Part shown: positions 18,146 through 27,234 of the stretch, one piece after another
Position numbering within the stretch: position 1 is the first letter of the stretch
Layout of the letters: every line of letters begins with the position of its first letter
Assembly (NCBI GenBank): GCA_963823075.1
Contig: CAWGKE010000014.1
Coordinates: forward strand, 186,001-250,000
Reading direction: 5' to 3'
DNA length: 64,000 nucleotides
From: UBA4732 sp963823075
Lineage (GTDB): Bacteria; Planctomycetota; Planctomycetia; Gemmatales; Gemmataceae
Made by a program: the position numbers and the translations under genes
Notes under the pieces: generated by a model
Seen by the model: the letters and a program-made list of their open reading frames with translations, nothing else
Databases searched by the model: none
Told to the model about the DNA's origin: nothing

Positions 18146-19320
18146 GGGTGTGAATCTTTTACTTGGGTGAGATTTAGGCCGCGCGGCGGCGCGGCTGGGT
18201 CCAGAAGCCGTCCCAGACCTTGCCGCCGCTGACGTACAACGCACGCAGGGAAGCCACCGTGGCCGCGCCGTCCTCCACCCAGCGCATGCCCGATCCCTTC
18301 AGGCGTTCCCCGATGATCTTGCAGCCCGCCTCCGTGGGACCGCTGCCGATGTCCCAACCGTTGCGCCGGTACGTCGGGTAATCCGTGCGATGCCGGTTGT
18401 TCGTAAAGTAGCCGATCAGCTTGCGCAGGCCTCCCGCGCCGGCCCCGACGCGCCGGCCGGCAACGCCAACGCTTGCAGATAAGTCAGCAACGCCTCGCCC
18501 CCTTGCTCGTACAGGATGTCCTTGGCCTGCGTCTGCCATTGCGTACGCGCCGCCTCATCGTCGCCGTGCCAGGCCTTCGCGAAGTCGCACAGGTGTTCGG
18601 CCGCGTGATACCAGTCCAGGATCGTCCGCAGGTCCTCTGCCAGGTGACGCTGCAACGCCTCCTCCAGCCCGTTGCCCCCGTCGGTGATCGCGATCAGGTC
18701 GCTGACCTGGGCGACGCCCAACGCCCGCGCCTGCGACCGCACCTGCTCCGCCAAGGCGTCCAGTTCAAAATCGACCAGGTAGCGGGTGTGTTCCTTGCCC
18801 GGCGTATACAGCAAGGCGGTGTAGAGCATCCGATGCTCGGCTTGGCTCGCTCCGATGCCCTGCATCGGCACGCTGAAGGCATCCAGGCCCACGTACGCCG
18901 CCGGTTGCTCGCCCTCCCGCGCGGCGGTCCAGTCCGGCTCCGGCTGCGTCGGCGCGACCATCCGACCCGCCTTCTGCTGCGCCCGCAATCGCTCGCCTTC
19001 CCCTTCCGTGTCGCGCAGCACCGTCGAGGCCGACAGCCGCACCCCGGCGAACCGCCGCAGCAGGTCGTGGGCCGCCTCGGCGAACGGCAAAAGCGTCCCC
19101 GCCAGAGCCACCAGCGGCATCAGGCCGGGGCTGACCTCGTCCACCAGCCCCAACGCCTCGTCGTACGGAAGGAAACTCTGCTTGCACCGGCCGCAGTAGT
19201 AGTAGGCCCGCTGCACCCAGACGGCCCCATGAACCGTCACGAGCCGACGCCGCTGGTACGAGTGGAACTTGGCCGCGTACGAGCACTGCTCGCACGTCAC
19301 GCTGCAGCCTACGTACCCCT
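18146..19320 (-). mobile_element. ISKra4-like element A, 3' half (split by inversion)
   Basis: The outer end is GGGTGTGAATCTTTTACTTG at 18146, and the matching end (GGGTGTGCAGCTGTTACTTG) is at 27434 in the same orientation on the plus strand. The 9 bases before this end are AGCACGCGC; the 9 bases before the other end are its reverse complement. The inner border is a T7 run at 19320-19326 next to MITE copy 1. The 5' half of the element lies at 27434-27766. See the inversion finding. Confidence 0.85.
18174..19319 (-). pseudogene. ISKra4-family transposase, C-terminal part, frameshifted
   Basis: This part begins in a zinc-ribbon region (CEQCSYAAKF, YYYCGRCKQSFLPYDEALGL), then has the DDE-type core with YVGLDAFSVP, DLIAITDGGNGLEEAL, and LDWYHAAEHL. 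The end, GWDIGSGPTEAGCKIIGERLKGSGMRW, is in another frame, joined by a one-base shift near 18425. The N-terminus is missing here because the gene is cut at an A-run; residues that fit it exactly lie at 27535-27766. The piece is non-functional as it stands. Confidence 0.88.
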
Positions 19321-19326
19321 TTTTTT

Positions 19327-19447
19327 CTAGGATGGCAAACTTAACTTGAGAGGCCCCGAAAACGGCCTGTTCTTGAACTGGGCGGCCCAGGAAAACGCCA
19401 GAAATCGCTTGTCCGCCGAGGGTCTCAAGTTGAGTTTGCCGTCCTAG
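19327..19447. mobile_element. 121-bp MITE, copy 1
   Basis: Bounded by CTAGGATGGCAAACTTAACT on the left and the complement of CTAGGACGGCAAACTCAACT on the right, with T7 on both sides. The same 121 bp occurs at 21141-21261 and 30811-30931 in the opposite orientation. It has no coding capacity. Its outer 14 bases (CTAGGACGGCAAAC) equal the ends of the adjacent 1,679-bp IS, so that IS is the probable source of transposase. Confidence 0.9.
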
Positions 19448-19454
19448 TTTTTTT

Positions 19455-21133
19455 CTAGGACGGCAAACTCCACTGGGGATTCATCGAGGTGCGTATAATG
19501 GAGGTAGGAACATCCCCGAGGCGGATTGCCATGCGTACCCGACCCCGTCCACGCCCCACCCGCGCAGACCCTCACGCCCGTCCTGACGAACTGCCCGGTC
19601 TGCCAACGCCGCCTCTGCGCCGACTACGCTAACTTCCGCACTGTCAGCACCCTGGACGCCGTCACCCGCCTGACCGTCCAGGTGCGACGCTGCCACAACC
19701 CGGCCTGCAGCCGCTACCGCCGCCCCTATCGCCCCGAGGCGGAGCCGCACTTCGCGCTGCCGCACCACGAGTTCGGACTGGACGTCCTCGCCCTGGTCGG
19801 ACGGCTGCGCCACGCCGAACACCGCAGCGTTCCGGAGATCCACCGGGAACTCACCCGACGCGGCGTGGCCGTCGCCGAGCGTTCCGTCCTCAACCTCCTG
19901 GACCGATACGACGAACTGCGAGCGTTGGCGGCGGCCGATCCCCAACGGCTGCGGCGTTTGTTGCAGGGTCAGCAGCGGGTGGTGTTGGCCATCGACGGCT
20001 TGCAACCCGACGTCGGCCACGAGGTGCTGTGGGTGCTGCGCGACTGCCTGTCCGGCGAGATCCTCCTGGCCAAAAGCCTGCTGTCGGCCACGGCCAAGGA
20101 TCTGGCGGCGTTGCTGACCGAGGTGCGTGAGGCGTCGCCCGTGCCTGTCACGGGGGTGATCTCCGACGGCCAGGAGTCGATCCGCAAGGCCGTGGCGCAA
20201 GCCCTGCCCGAGGCGCCCCACCCGCTGTGCCAGTTCCACTACCTGCGGGAGGCGGCCCGGCCGATCCACGAGGCGGACCGCCACGCGAAAAAGGAGCTGA
20301 AAAAGCGGGTGCGGGGCGTCCGTCCGATCGAGCGGGCGGCGGAGGGCGAGGACGACGAGGAGGCGGAGATCGTGCGGGGCTACTGCGCGGCGGTGCGTTC
20401 GGCGTTGACGGACGACGGCCTGCCGCCGCTTTCGGCCTCGGGGCTCAAGCTGCACGAGCGGCTGACGCACATCGCCGAGAGCTTGGAGTGGTTATCCGAT
20501 CGGCTCGGCGCCTTGCCGGGGGGCCTCGACCGGCTGCACCGGCTGTTGGGGCGGGGGCTGGAGGAGACGGCCGCGTTGTGGCCGCCGGTGCGGGCGGCCT
20601 ACCGCTGGGTGCGTCGCGTGGCCCACCTGCTGGGGAACGAGGCGAATCGGTCGGCCCGGGAGGTGCGGCGGCGGTTGGGCCGACTCGTGAGGCGGATACG
20701 CCGGGCGGCGGCCGCGGACCCCGACGCCTCGGTGCGCGCTCAACTCGCCCACTTCGCCCGGGTGACGCGGAGCTATTGGCCGGGACTATTCTGGTGCTAC
20801 GGGTCGGACGACGTGCCGCGGACCAACAACGACCTGGAACACCTGTTCGGCAGTCATCGTTATCACGAGCGTCGGGCGAGTGGCCGCCGGCGGGCGTCGC
20901 CGGGCCTGGTGGTGCTGGGTTCGGTGCGCGTGGCGTCGGGTCTGGCGACGCGGCTGCGACCGGACGAGGGCCTGCGTCTTCCGGAGGGCTACGTGGAACG
21001 CTGGCGGGGACTGCGCGGCCAGTTGGAGCGGCGACGGGAGGCGCGACGACGGCAAGGGCGCTTCCGCCGCGACCCCGACCGCTATCTCAATGAACTGGAG
21101 CAACGATGTCTCCAGCTATGTTTGCCGTCCTAG
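19455..21133 (+). mobile_element. 1,679-bp insertion sequence, copy 1 (T7 flanks)
   Basis: The ends are CTAGGACGGCAAACTCCACT at 19455 and the complement of CTAGGACGGCAAACATAGCT at 21133, sharing 14 bp. T7 runs lie on both sides (19448-19454 and 21134-21140), read as the target duplication. A nearly identical inverted copy occupies 27767-29445. The element carries one transposase gene. Confidence 0.9.
19526..21133 (+). CDS. DDE transposase of the 1,679-bp IS, copy 1
   Basis: 535 residues. An N-terminal zinc ribbon (CPVCQRRLC, CHNPAC at about 22-55) and a helix-turn-helix-like region (RSVPEIHRELTRRGVAVAERSVLNLL) precede an RNase-H-like core: AIDGLQPDVGHEVLWVL (first Asp), GVISDGQESIRKAVAQAL (second Asp), LCQFHYLREAARPIHE, and TNNDLEHLFGSHRYHERRASGR (probable Glu). 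The arrangement resembles MULE/ISL3-type DDE enzymes; I do not assign an IS family. The apparent start is TTG behind GAGGCGGA. The stop codon TAG is part of the terminal CTAG of the IS, so the gene runs to the last base. Confidence 0.9.
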   Translation: MPCVPDPVHAPPAQTLTPVLTNCPVCQRRLCADYANFRTVSTLDAVTRLTVQVRRCHNPACSRYRRPYRPEAEPHFALPHHEFGLDVLALVGRLRHAEHRSVPEIHRELTRRGVAVAERSVLNLLDRYDELRALAAADPQRLRRLLQGQQRVVLAIDGLQPDVGHEVLWVLRDCLSGEILLAKSLLSATAKDLAALLTEVREASPVPVTGVISDGQESIRKAVAQALPEAPHPLCQFHYLREAARPIHEADRHAKKELKKRVRGVRPIERAAEGEDDEEAEIVRGYCAAVRSALTDDGLPPLSASGLKLHERLTHIAESLEWLSDRLGALPGGLDRLHRLLGRGLEETAALWPPVRAAYRWVRRVAHLLGNEANRSAREVRRRLGRLVRRIRRAAAADPDASVRAQLAHFARVTRSYWPGLFWCYGSDDVPRTNNDLEHLFGSHRYHERRASGRRRASPGLVVLGSVRVASGLATRLRPDEGLRLPEGYVERWRGLRGQLERRREARRRQGRFRRDPDRYLNELEQRCLQLCLPS

Positions 21134-21140
21134 TTTTTTT

Positions 21141-21261
21141 CTAGGACGGCAAACTCAACTTGAGACCCTCGGCGGACAAGCGATTTCTGGCGTTTTCCTG
21201 GGCCGCCCAGTTCAAGAACAGGCCGTTTTCGGGGCCTCTCAAGTTAAGTTTGCCATCCTAG
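21141..21261. mobile_element. 121-bp MITE, copy 2
   Basis: The same 121 bp as copy 1 in the opposite orientation, between T7 (21134-21140) and T8 (21262-21269). The outer T-run is the AAAAAAAA stretch at the end of the IS3-like orfA, so the MITE went into that gene's slippery run. Confidence 0.9.
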
Positions 21262-21533
21262 TTTTTTTTGAGCCACTCCAGCTCCATCTTGAGGCGGCCG
21301 ATCTGCTCGAACAGCTCGGCCTTCTCGGCCTCGGCGTCGTCGCCGCCGGCCCTGGCCCCGTTGCCGAAGACCTCATCGGCCCCGGCCAGCAGCTGCTTCT
21401 TCCAGCCGTGGATCAGGGTCGGGTGGACCCCGTACTGGCTCGCCAACTCGTTGACCGTCCGGTCCCCCTTGAGGGCGGCCAGGGCCACCTGGGCCTTGAA
21501 CGCCGCCGTGTGCCGCTTCCGCTTGCCTGCCAT
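21262..21533 (-). pseudogene. IS3-family OrfA, cut at its A-run
   Basis: MAGKRKRHTAAFKAQVALAA and the helix-turn-helix NELASQYGVHPTLIHGWKKQ are typical of IS3-family OrfA. A coiled coil (AELFEQIGRLKMELEWLKK) follows, where OrfA and the OrfA-OrfB fusion oligomerise. The frame is lost at the A8 run, which in intact IS3 elements is the frameshift site leading into OrfB. The matching OrfB begins at the A9 run at 29446, on the other strand. An ISAzo13-like element is inserted just upstream of the start. Confidence 0.9.
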
Positions 21534-21567
21534 CGTTACCCCTTTCCTGGGCCACCTGACTAGCTTA

Positions 21568-22875
21568 GGACGCCCGAAAGAACAACTTGAGCAAGTTTTT
21601 CTGAGTTCGTAGTCTGTGAGGATGCACGATGCAACCATCCTCCAAGGACTGCGGACCAAGTATGGAACTCTTCAGCCGATCATGGACGAGCGTCTCCGTC
21701 GCCAGTGGGCTGCCACGGAAGCTCTCGCCCTGGGCTGGGGTGGCGTCTCGGCGGTTGCCAGCGCCACCGGGCTGTCGCGCAATACCATTGCCGCCGGCAT
21801 TGCGGAGATCGGCGAGCGGTCGCGGCAGACCACGCCCGTTCCTCCCAGCCCGCGGGTGCGGCGACCGGGCGGCGGGCGCAAACCGCTGACCGAGACCGAC
21901 CCCGGTCTGGCAGAGGCGCTGGAGGCCTTGGTCGAGCCGGTGACGCGGGGGCACCCCGAATCGCCCTTGCGCTGGACGTGCAAGAGCACAGCGAAGCTGG
22001 CCGAGGAGTTGCACCGGCAGGGGCACGCGGTCAGCGACCGAACCGTGGCCAAGCTGCTGTACGAGGCGGGCTACAGCCTCCAGTCCAACCGCAAGACCCG
22101 TGAGGGGTCGGCGCACCCGGATCGCAACGCCCAGTTCGAGTACATCAACGACCGGGTGCGGCTGTTCCAGTGCCAGGGGCAGCCGGTGGTGTCGGTGGAC
22201 ACCAAGAAGAAGGAATTGGTCGGGGATTTCAAGAACGGCGGCCGGGAGTGGCGGCCCAAAGGCCAGCCGCAAGAGGTCCGGGTCCACGACTTCCAAGATC
22301 CGGCTCTGGGCAAGGCGATTCCCTACGGGGTCTACGACCTGACCCACAACCAGGGTTGGGTGAGCGTGGGCATCGACCACGACACGGCGCGGTTCGCGGC
22401 CGAGACGCTGCGGCGCTGGTGGGCAGGGATGGGCGCCAAGAGGTTCCCACGCGCCCGGAAGTTGCTGATCACGGCGGACGGCGGGGGGAGCAACGGCAGT
22501 CGGTCGCGGCTGTGGAAGATGGCGTTGCAAGGGCTGGCCGACGCCGTCGGGCTGCCGCTGAGCGTGAGCCACCTGCCGCCGGGGACGAGCAAGTGGAACA
22601 AGATCGAACACCGGCTGTTCTGCCACATCACGCAGAACTGGCGGGGACGACCGCTGGTGAGCCATGAGGTGATCGTAAGCCTGATTGCCCATACCACCAC
22701 CGAAGCGGGACTCGAAGTTCAGGCGGCGCTGGACACCAACTGCTATGAGACAGGAGCCAAGGTGAGTGACGAAGAGATGGCATCCCTTCAGATCACCAAG
22801 GCCGACTTCCACGGCGATTGGAACTACACCATTGCGCCCAACTGACACTTGCTCAAGTTATTGTTTCGGGCGTCC
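21568..22875 (+). mobile_element. ISAzo13-like insertion sequence, complete
   Basis: The terminal repeats are GGACGCCCGAAAGAACAACT at 21568 and the complement of GGACGCCCGAAACAATAACT at 22875, 28 bp in all with two mismatches, flanked by TTA on both sides (probable target duplication). It lies inside the IS3-like element, between that element's end and its orfA. Confidence 0.88.
21622..22845 (+). CDS. ISAzo13-family transposase
   Basis: About 407 residues, intact. The N-terminal helix-turn-helix (GGVSAVASATGLSRNTIAAG) is followed by the family's core: VVSVDTKKKELVGDFKNGGREW (first Asp), LLITADGGGSNGSR (second Asp) and LPPGTSKWNKIEHRLFCHI (Glu). Length and motifs match ISAzo13 transposases. 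GTG 21616 is an alternative start two codons earlier. This is probably the most recently active element of the zone after the 1,679-bp IS, as it has no frameshift and good ends. Confidence 0.93.
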   Translation: MHDATILQGLRTKYGTLQPIMDERLRRQWAATEALALGWGGVSAVASATGLSRNTIAAGIAEIGERSRQTTPVPPSPRVRRPGGGRKPLTETDPGLAEALEALVEPVTRGHPESPLRWTCKSTAKLAEELHRQGHAVSDRTVAKLLYEAGYSLQSNRKTREGSAHPDRNAQFEYINDRVRLFQCQGQPVVSVDTKKKELVGDFKNGGREWRPKGQPQEVRVHDFQDPALGKAIPYGVYDLTHNQGWVSVGIDHDTARFAAETLRRWWAGMGAKRFPRARKLLITADGGGSNGSRSRLWKMALQGLADAVGLPLSVSHLPPGTSKWNKIEHRLFCHITQNWRGRPLVSHEVIVSLIAHTTTEAGLEVQAALDTNCYETGAKVSDEEMASLQITKADFHGDWNYTIAPN

Positions 22876-22909
22876 TTAGCTGGTGGTCCAGTTTTCGGGG
22901 TCCACTATA

Positions 22910-23188
22910 GGCTTCTTCAGCTGCACGCCGTAAATTGCCAGGAAGGTGCCAGGGCAGGCAGCCGAACGTCTTTTTCCATGCCTTGCTGTACGCCGAACTT
23001 AGCGGGTTTATCAGGGCAAGTAGCCGCCCTGGAAAAGAGGCCATCGAAGCAACCCGATCCAGGTTGCCAACTAATCCTCCCGCCACGGTAACTAATTCTC
23101 GGCCGCTCCAAGATTTGCCCAATTGGCGATAGGAAAAATCGAGTTTAGTTAGGGAGGATAGCTTGTAGTCAGGCATGATCCGCACCAT
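22910..23188 (-). pseudogene. N-terminal piece of a broken host gene (HEPN-like protein)
   Basis: The frame from 23188 reads MVRIMPDYKLSSLTKLDFS and continues to RRAAEEA, where it meets the end of the IS3-like element. The 4 bases at the junction, AGCC, recur at 30489-30492 just beyond the other end of that element, where a frame begins Y-W-S-M-P-P-E-V. Joined, the reading is RRAAEEAYWSMPPEV. The piece itself has no recognised domain. The rest of the gene is at 30493-31469. Confidence 0.7.
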
Positions 23189-23271
23189 TTTGGAAACGAC
23201 GTGACTACCCCTCGACCGAACCTTCGCAGCAGGGCTGCGTCATCAGATAGAGGCGACAACAGGAAAACGCC

Positions 23272-23472
23272 CTATGTTCCGCCCCGCTTGTCACTTTTGC
23301 TCTTGGCCAGCTTGCGCCGCGCCGCCGCCAGCAGGAGATCGCGCGCCGAAGCTGCCATCCCCTCTGGCTCGTCGGCCGTAGCCCGGTCGATCAGCGCCTT
23401 CTGCTCATCCGTCACCGGAATGCGCAGGTGGATATCCATGCGCTGCTCGCCATACTTTCGTGGTCTGCCCAT
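23272..23472 (-). CDS. Small DNA-binding-like protein
   Basis: 66 residues from MGRPRKYGEQRMDIHLRIPV. The start resembles an AT-hook-like GRPRK and the following VTDEQKALIDRAT and MAASARDLLLAAARRKL read as the two helices of a ribbon-helix-helix or plasmid-stabilisation-type regulator. The basic tail (KSKSDKRGG) fits nucleic-acid binding. No partner toxin is adjacent; both neighbours are mobile or broken genes. The call is from pattern only. Confidence 0.5.
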   Translation of the reverse strand: MGRPRKYGEQRMDIHLRIPVTDEQKALIDRATADEPEGMAASARDLLLAAARRKLAKSKSDKRGGT

Positions 23473-23590
23473 AGCCATGCGAGAATTTTAGCCAAAAAAG
23501 CCGCCGCGCGTCAACTACCAAGCTACATTCGTGGCTAAATAAGTGCTACGATGCCGGACGTAAACTCCGTGGCACGTGGCAGGTGCGGCG

Positions 23591-24860
23591 ATGGACGCGA
23601 GAGAAGTGAAGGCGTGCGAGATGACGGGCGACTCGCGGATATCGTTCCGGGACGGCTCATGGCACGTCCACAGCCAGAGCGCCAACCGCTTCTACCGCGT
23701 CAACCCGTCCGCGACGACGCCGGCGTGCGAGTGCGAGGACTTCGCCCTACGCGGCAAGCCGTGCAAACATATCCTCGCGGTGCGCATGCTGCTGGAGCGG
23801 CAGTTGAACGGCGAGCCGGACCCGAAGCCGGAAGAACTCCCGGCCCGCCGCCGCGCCCGAGTTACAGTCAGGACTGGCCGAACTACAATTTGGCGCAGAC
23901 CCGCGAGAAGGACCACTTTCAGGTTCTTCTCGCCGACCTGTGCCGCGGCATCATCCAGCCGCCGCCGAAGGGCGGGAGCAAGGGCGGCCGGCCGGCGAAG
24001 TCGCTGGTCGACGCGATCTACGGCGCCGTGTTCAAGGTCTACTGCCTCACGTCGGCCCGCCGGTTCATGTCGGACTTCCGGGAGGCGCAGGAGCGCGGCC
24101 ACGTCGGCAAGGCGCTGTGCTACAACTGCGTCCTGCGCGTGCTGGACGAAGAGGACACGACGCCGATCCTCATGGCGATGATCCGCCAGTCGAGCCTGCC
24201 GCTCCGCTCGGTGGAACGCCAGTTCGCCATCGACTCCAGCGGCTTCGCCACGTCCCGCTACGTCAAGTGGGTGGATGAGAAGTACGGCGTCAACCGCCAG
24301 AAGGCGGATTGGGTCAAGGCCCACCTGTGCATCGGCGTGAAGACGCAAACCGTGACGGCGGTGTTCATCGACGAAAAGAACTCCGGCGACTGTCCGCAGT
24401 TCGACCCGCTGACGAAGGCGACGGCCGAAAACTTCCGGGTCGAAGAGATGACGCGGACAAGGCGTATCTCAGTAACGACAATCTGGAACTGGTGGTCGGC
24501 ATGGGTGCGGTCCCGTTCATCCCGTTCAAGTCGAACAGCCTGCCCGGCGGCGCGGAAGTCTGGCGCCGGATGTTCCACTACTGCCAGTTCCGCCGCGAAG
24601 AGTTCCTGACGCACTACCACCGCCGGAGTTTGATCGAGAGCGCGTTCAGCATGATAAAGCGGAAGTTCGGCGACGCCGTGAGGGCGAAAATGGACACCGC
24701 CATGCGGAACGAAGCGCTCTGCAAAATCCTCTGCCATAACATCGCCGTTCTGATATCGGCGTGGTACGAATTGGGAATCGAGCCGGCCCACTGGATGCCC
24801 AAGGCCGGGCCGGAGAAGGACGAAGGGTTGCGCGACGTGCTGCGGTTCCCGACGGGTTGA
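23591..24860 (+). pseudogene. DDE transposase with N-terminal SWIM zinc finger, two frameshifts
   Basis: The first frame carries a SWIM motif (CECEDFALRGKPCKHILAV, C-x-C-xn-C-x-H) at about residues 40-60. After a shift near 23865 the second frame holds the transposase core (RQFAIDSSGFATSRYVKWVD, DWVKAHLCIGVKTQTV). After a shift near 24455 the third gives DADKAYLSNDNLELV, HYHRRSLIESAFSMIKRKFG (probable Glu) and the end VLRFPTG. Both shifts are one base. Restored length is about 422 residues. An ISKra4-like element is inserted exactly at its stop codon. Confidence 0.8.
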
Positions 24861-24874
24861 CGGGTCCATTCCCG

Positions 24875-26516
24875 TTATTGCGGCGCGGCGGCCGGTCGGC
24901 GCAAGCGGCCGCTGCCCGCCGCGCGGGGATGCGGCCGCGGTCGCGCCCAGTACCGCTCCGCCCGTTCGTCCTCGCTCAAGTAGGCTGCACGCACCTGGAG
25001 GACGGCCTCGGCGCCGCCGCGCAGCCAGAACTTCTCGCTCCCCTTCACGCGACGGTTCAACTGCTTGATCACGCTCTCCACCGGCGCACTACTGATCGGC
25101 AGGCCCAGCCGCCGGTACTCGGGGTAGTTCATCCGGCCCCGGTTGTTCTCCACGTAGCCCAGCGTGTCCGCCGCCACCCGCCGTGGCTCGTCCTCCGCCG
25201 CATTCGCCGGCGGCTCCCCCAGACGCTTGCACACCGCCCGCAGCCCGCCCAGCAACAGCAGCACCTTCCCTGACCAGGCCCAGCACAGCCATTGCGTGTA
25301 CAACGCCCACGCCGCCTCCGTGCCCTTGCCCTCCGCCGCGCACGCCCCCGCATACAGATGCGCTAACAGGTGTAAAAAGTCCAAAATGCCGAGGAACCCA
25401 GCCGCCAGCAGATGAAACTCGAACACCGCCCAGACCGCCTTCGAGCCGTCGCCCAGGCAAGCCTTCCGCTTGGCCTGATCCAGACCACGCCGGTGAACCT
25501 CGGCCGCCACGTGCCAGCCGAACGCCTCGTTGTCCGCCGTGGTCGCCAGCACCGTTCGCACCAACCGCTGCGGTCGCCTGGTCCGACCCGGCCGCCGCCG
25601 CCGACGCTTCTTGGGAGGCGGCGGCGAGGGCCGGTCGGCACGGCCCACGCTTTTGCCGCTGTGCGACCGCAATTCCGCCGCCAGTCGCGCCACCCGTTGG
25701 CGGTCCAGGAACTTCGGCGGCGGCTGCGGTTGCGGATCGCTCCGAGCTTCCCGGGAAGCGTAGGTCTGACAACAGGCCACCTTGTCCTCGCGCCAGGCCG
25801 GGTCGGTTACCCCGCGTCCCGCCTCCGCGGCGCGCGTTTGATAGCGACCCCCATCCAGCATCACAGCCGCGACCACGGGCGCCTTCCCGTAGTCGCGTGC
25901 CAGACGGTTCTCCTGCAACGCCCGGACGTCGGCGTCTCGCTGTTGTTCCCACTCCCCGCCGATCCGTTCGGTCAGACGCTGCAGATGCGTCGGACTGATC
26001 GCCCACTTGGCCAGTGCCCGAAGGTCCTCGCTGGCGTCCTTAAACGAGGCCGCCTTGGCGGCCTGACGAACCGCCTGGCGCAGCAGGGTGGGACTATAGC
26101 CTTCCGTCCCCAACGCCAGTTTGTGGTCCAGAGGGAAAAAAAGAGACCCGACAGGTCTGGCAGTGCCACTGTTCGCGGCTGAAGGTCACTTCCCCCGCGT
26201 CGCTGTGCAGTTGCCGCCGCGGCAGGGGTTCCCCCGCAGGAGTATGCCGCCGAGCCGGTCGGCCGCACCGCGGACAAAGGATCGGTTGGCCGTCCTCCGG
26301 TCGCACGGCCGGGTCGTCCGCGATGTCCTGCTCCAGGAGCCAGGCGGCCAGCTCACGGGTAAGAGAGCAGGCGCGGCCTTCCCGCTGAGAGAACGTGACC
26401 GGGGGTGGATTCGGCCCGCCGTCGAAATAGAGATCGAAGGCGGCTCCCGCCTGTTCGAGCCACTGCTGGCGGAGTTGTTCGCGGCCGGTGTTCACGCTGC
26501 GTGAAGATTCGTTCAT
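24875..26516 (-). pseudogene. ISKra4-like transposase B, shifted at a T7 run
   Basis: The first frame starts MNESSRSVNTGREQLRQQWL and reaches a zinc-ribbon (CPRCGRPARRH, CQTCRVSFFP). At a run of seven T (coding strand, near 26140) the reading moves by one base. The second frame continues LDHKLALGTEGYSPTLLRQAV, VAAVMLDGGRYQTRA, TADNEAFGWHVAAEVHR, CLGDGSKAVWAVFEFH, and ends with LPISSAPVESVIKQLNRRVKGSEKFW. Six T instead of seven gives one frame of about 546 residues. Because the site is a homopolymer, transcriptional slippage could also produce the full protein. Confidence 0.85.
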
Positions 26517-26537
26517 AGCTGCCTGCCGGGGATTAAA

Positions 26538-26613
26538 AGCCTATCCCAAAACCACCGTCGATCATGACGATTCTCGTCAAATTGGTGATGTTTCGACGGT
26601 TTTGGGATAGGCT
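26538..26613. mobile_element. 76-bp palindromic mini-element (MITE-like)
   Basis: AGCCTATCCCAAAACC at the left and its complement GGTTTTGGGATAGGCT at the right enclose about 44 bp with no coding capacity. GGTTTTGGGATAGGCT-type ends are common for IS5/IS4-like elements, so this may be a deletion derivative mobilised by such a transposase; none is present in the window. Confidence 0.6.
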
Positions 26614-26796
26614 CTAAGGAACAACGTGTCTCGCTTTCCTGGTTATCTCATACCGGAGGCGCAGCTGCAATAACGGGAATGGACCCGGGTTGACCGTCCG
26701 TTTTGCGTTTCAGATTCGGCGGTGGTACAATCGCGGCACCTCACCCGTGCGCTCCAAGGACGGGGCCGCGCCCGTGTTCGGAAAGGGAGTGTCGGT

Positions 26797-26952
26797 ATGT
26801 CTCTTGAAAAATGGCTGGCGCTGAGTCAGGTCGTTTGTGGCCTGGGGCAAGCCGCCTGTTACATAGGCTTGGTCATCGTTTTTGTGAAAATGGGCAGGCT
26901 ACTTGGGGCAAAGCGCGACCACCCCAATCACAGTCTGCGCGATAGTGAATAA
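26797..26952 (+). CDS. Small membrane protein, unknown
   Basis: 51 residues starting MSLEKWLALSQVV behind AGGGAG. One hydrophobic helix (ALSQVVCGLGQAACYIGLVIVFVKM) and a basic tail (GAKRDHPNHSLRDSE). Its last 54 bp overlap the end of the opposing membrane protein gene. Neither has a recognised family; this one has the better ribosome site. Confidence 0.45.
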   Translation: MSLEKWLALSQVVCGLGQAACYIGLVIVFVKMGRLLGAKRDHPNHSLRDSE

Positions 26953-27234
26953 TGCCGCGATGGCGGCCAGAAAGACGCCGACCCTGGTAAGCCATAAGAA
27001 CTGCCGTTGCAGCCGGTCGTTCGACGCCGCCATCGCGTCGTTCGACAGGGCCACCCTTGCCATCATGCTCACCATGCGTTTCTGGGCGTGCAGCATGGCC
27101 TGCGTCGGGTATCCGCCCATGTCGCCTCCCGGCGAACCGCGTTCGGCCATGTCGTGAAAATCACACAGGAGTTGCTGGATGGGTTTGGTAAGGTCGCGGT
27201 CAGCTTCCTTTTCGGCTCGCTCCTGGGTACTCAT
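26899..27234 (-). CDS. Small membrane-anchored protein, unknown
   Basis: From MSTQERAEKEADRDLTKPIQ the product has 111 residues: a charged N-terminal half, a heptad-rich middle (VSMMARVALSNDAMAASNDRLQRQF) and a C-terminal transmembrane helix (VGVFLAAIAALFTIAQTVIGVVAL). A longer TTG start at 27270 is possible. Convergent with and overlapping the 51-residue gene. In the pre-inversion arrangement it would face right. Function not recognised. Confidence 0.5.
   Translation of the reverse strand: MSTQERAEKEADRDLTKPIQQLLCDFHDMAERGSPGGDMGGYPTQAMLHAQKRMVSMMARVALSNDAMAASNDRLQRQFLWLTRVGVFLAAIAALFTIAQTVIGVVALCPK

Larger units (their letters stand above)
24862..26686 (-). mobile_element. ISKra4-like element B, 1,825 bp, with 8-bp target duplication
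   Basis: The ends are GGGTCCATTCCCGTTATTGC at 24862 and its exact complement ending at 26686. GGGTTGAC is directly repeated on both sides (24854-24861 and 26687-26694). It therefore has intact borders. A small palindromic element (26538-26613) is nested between its end and the transposase start. Confidence 0.92.
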
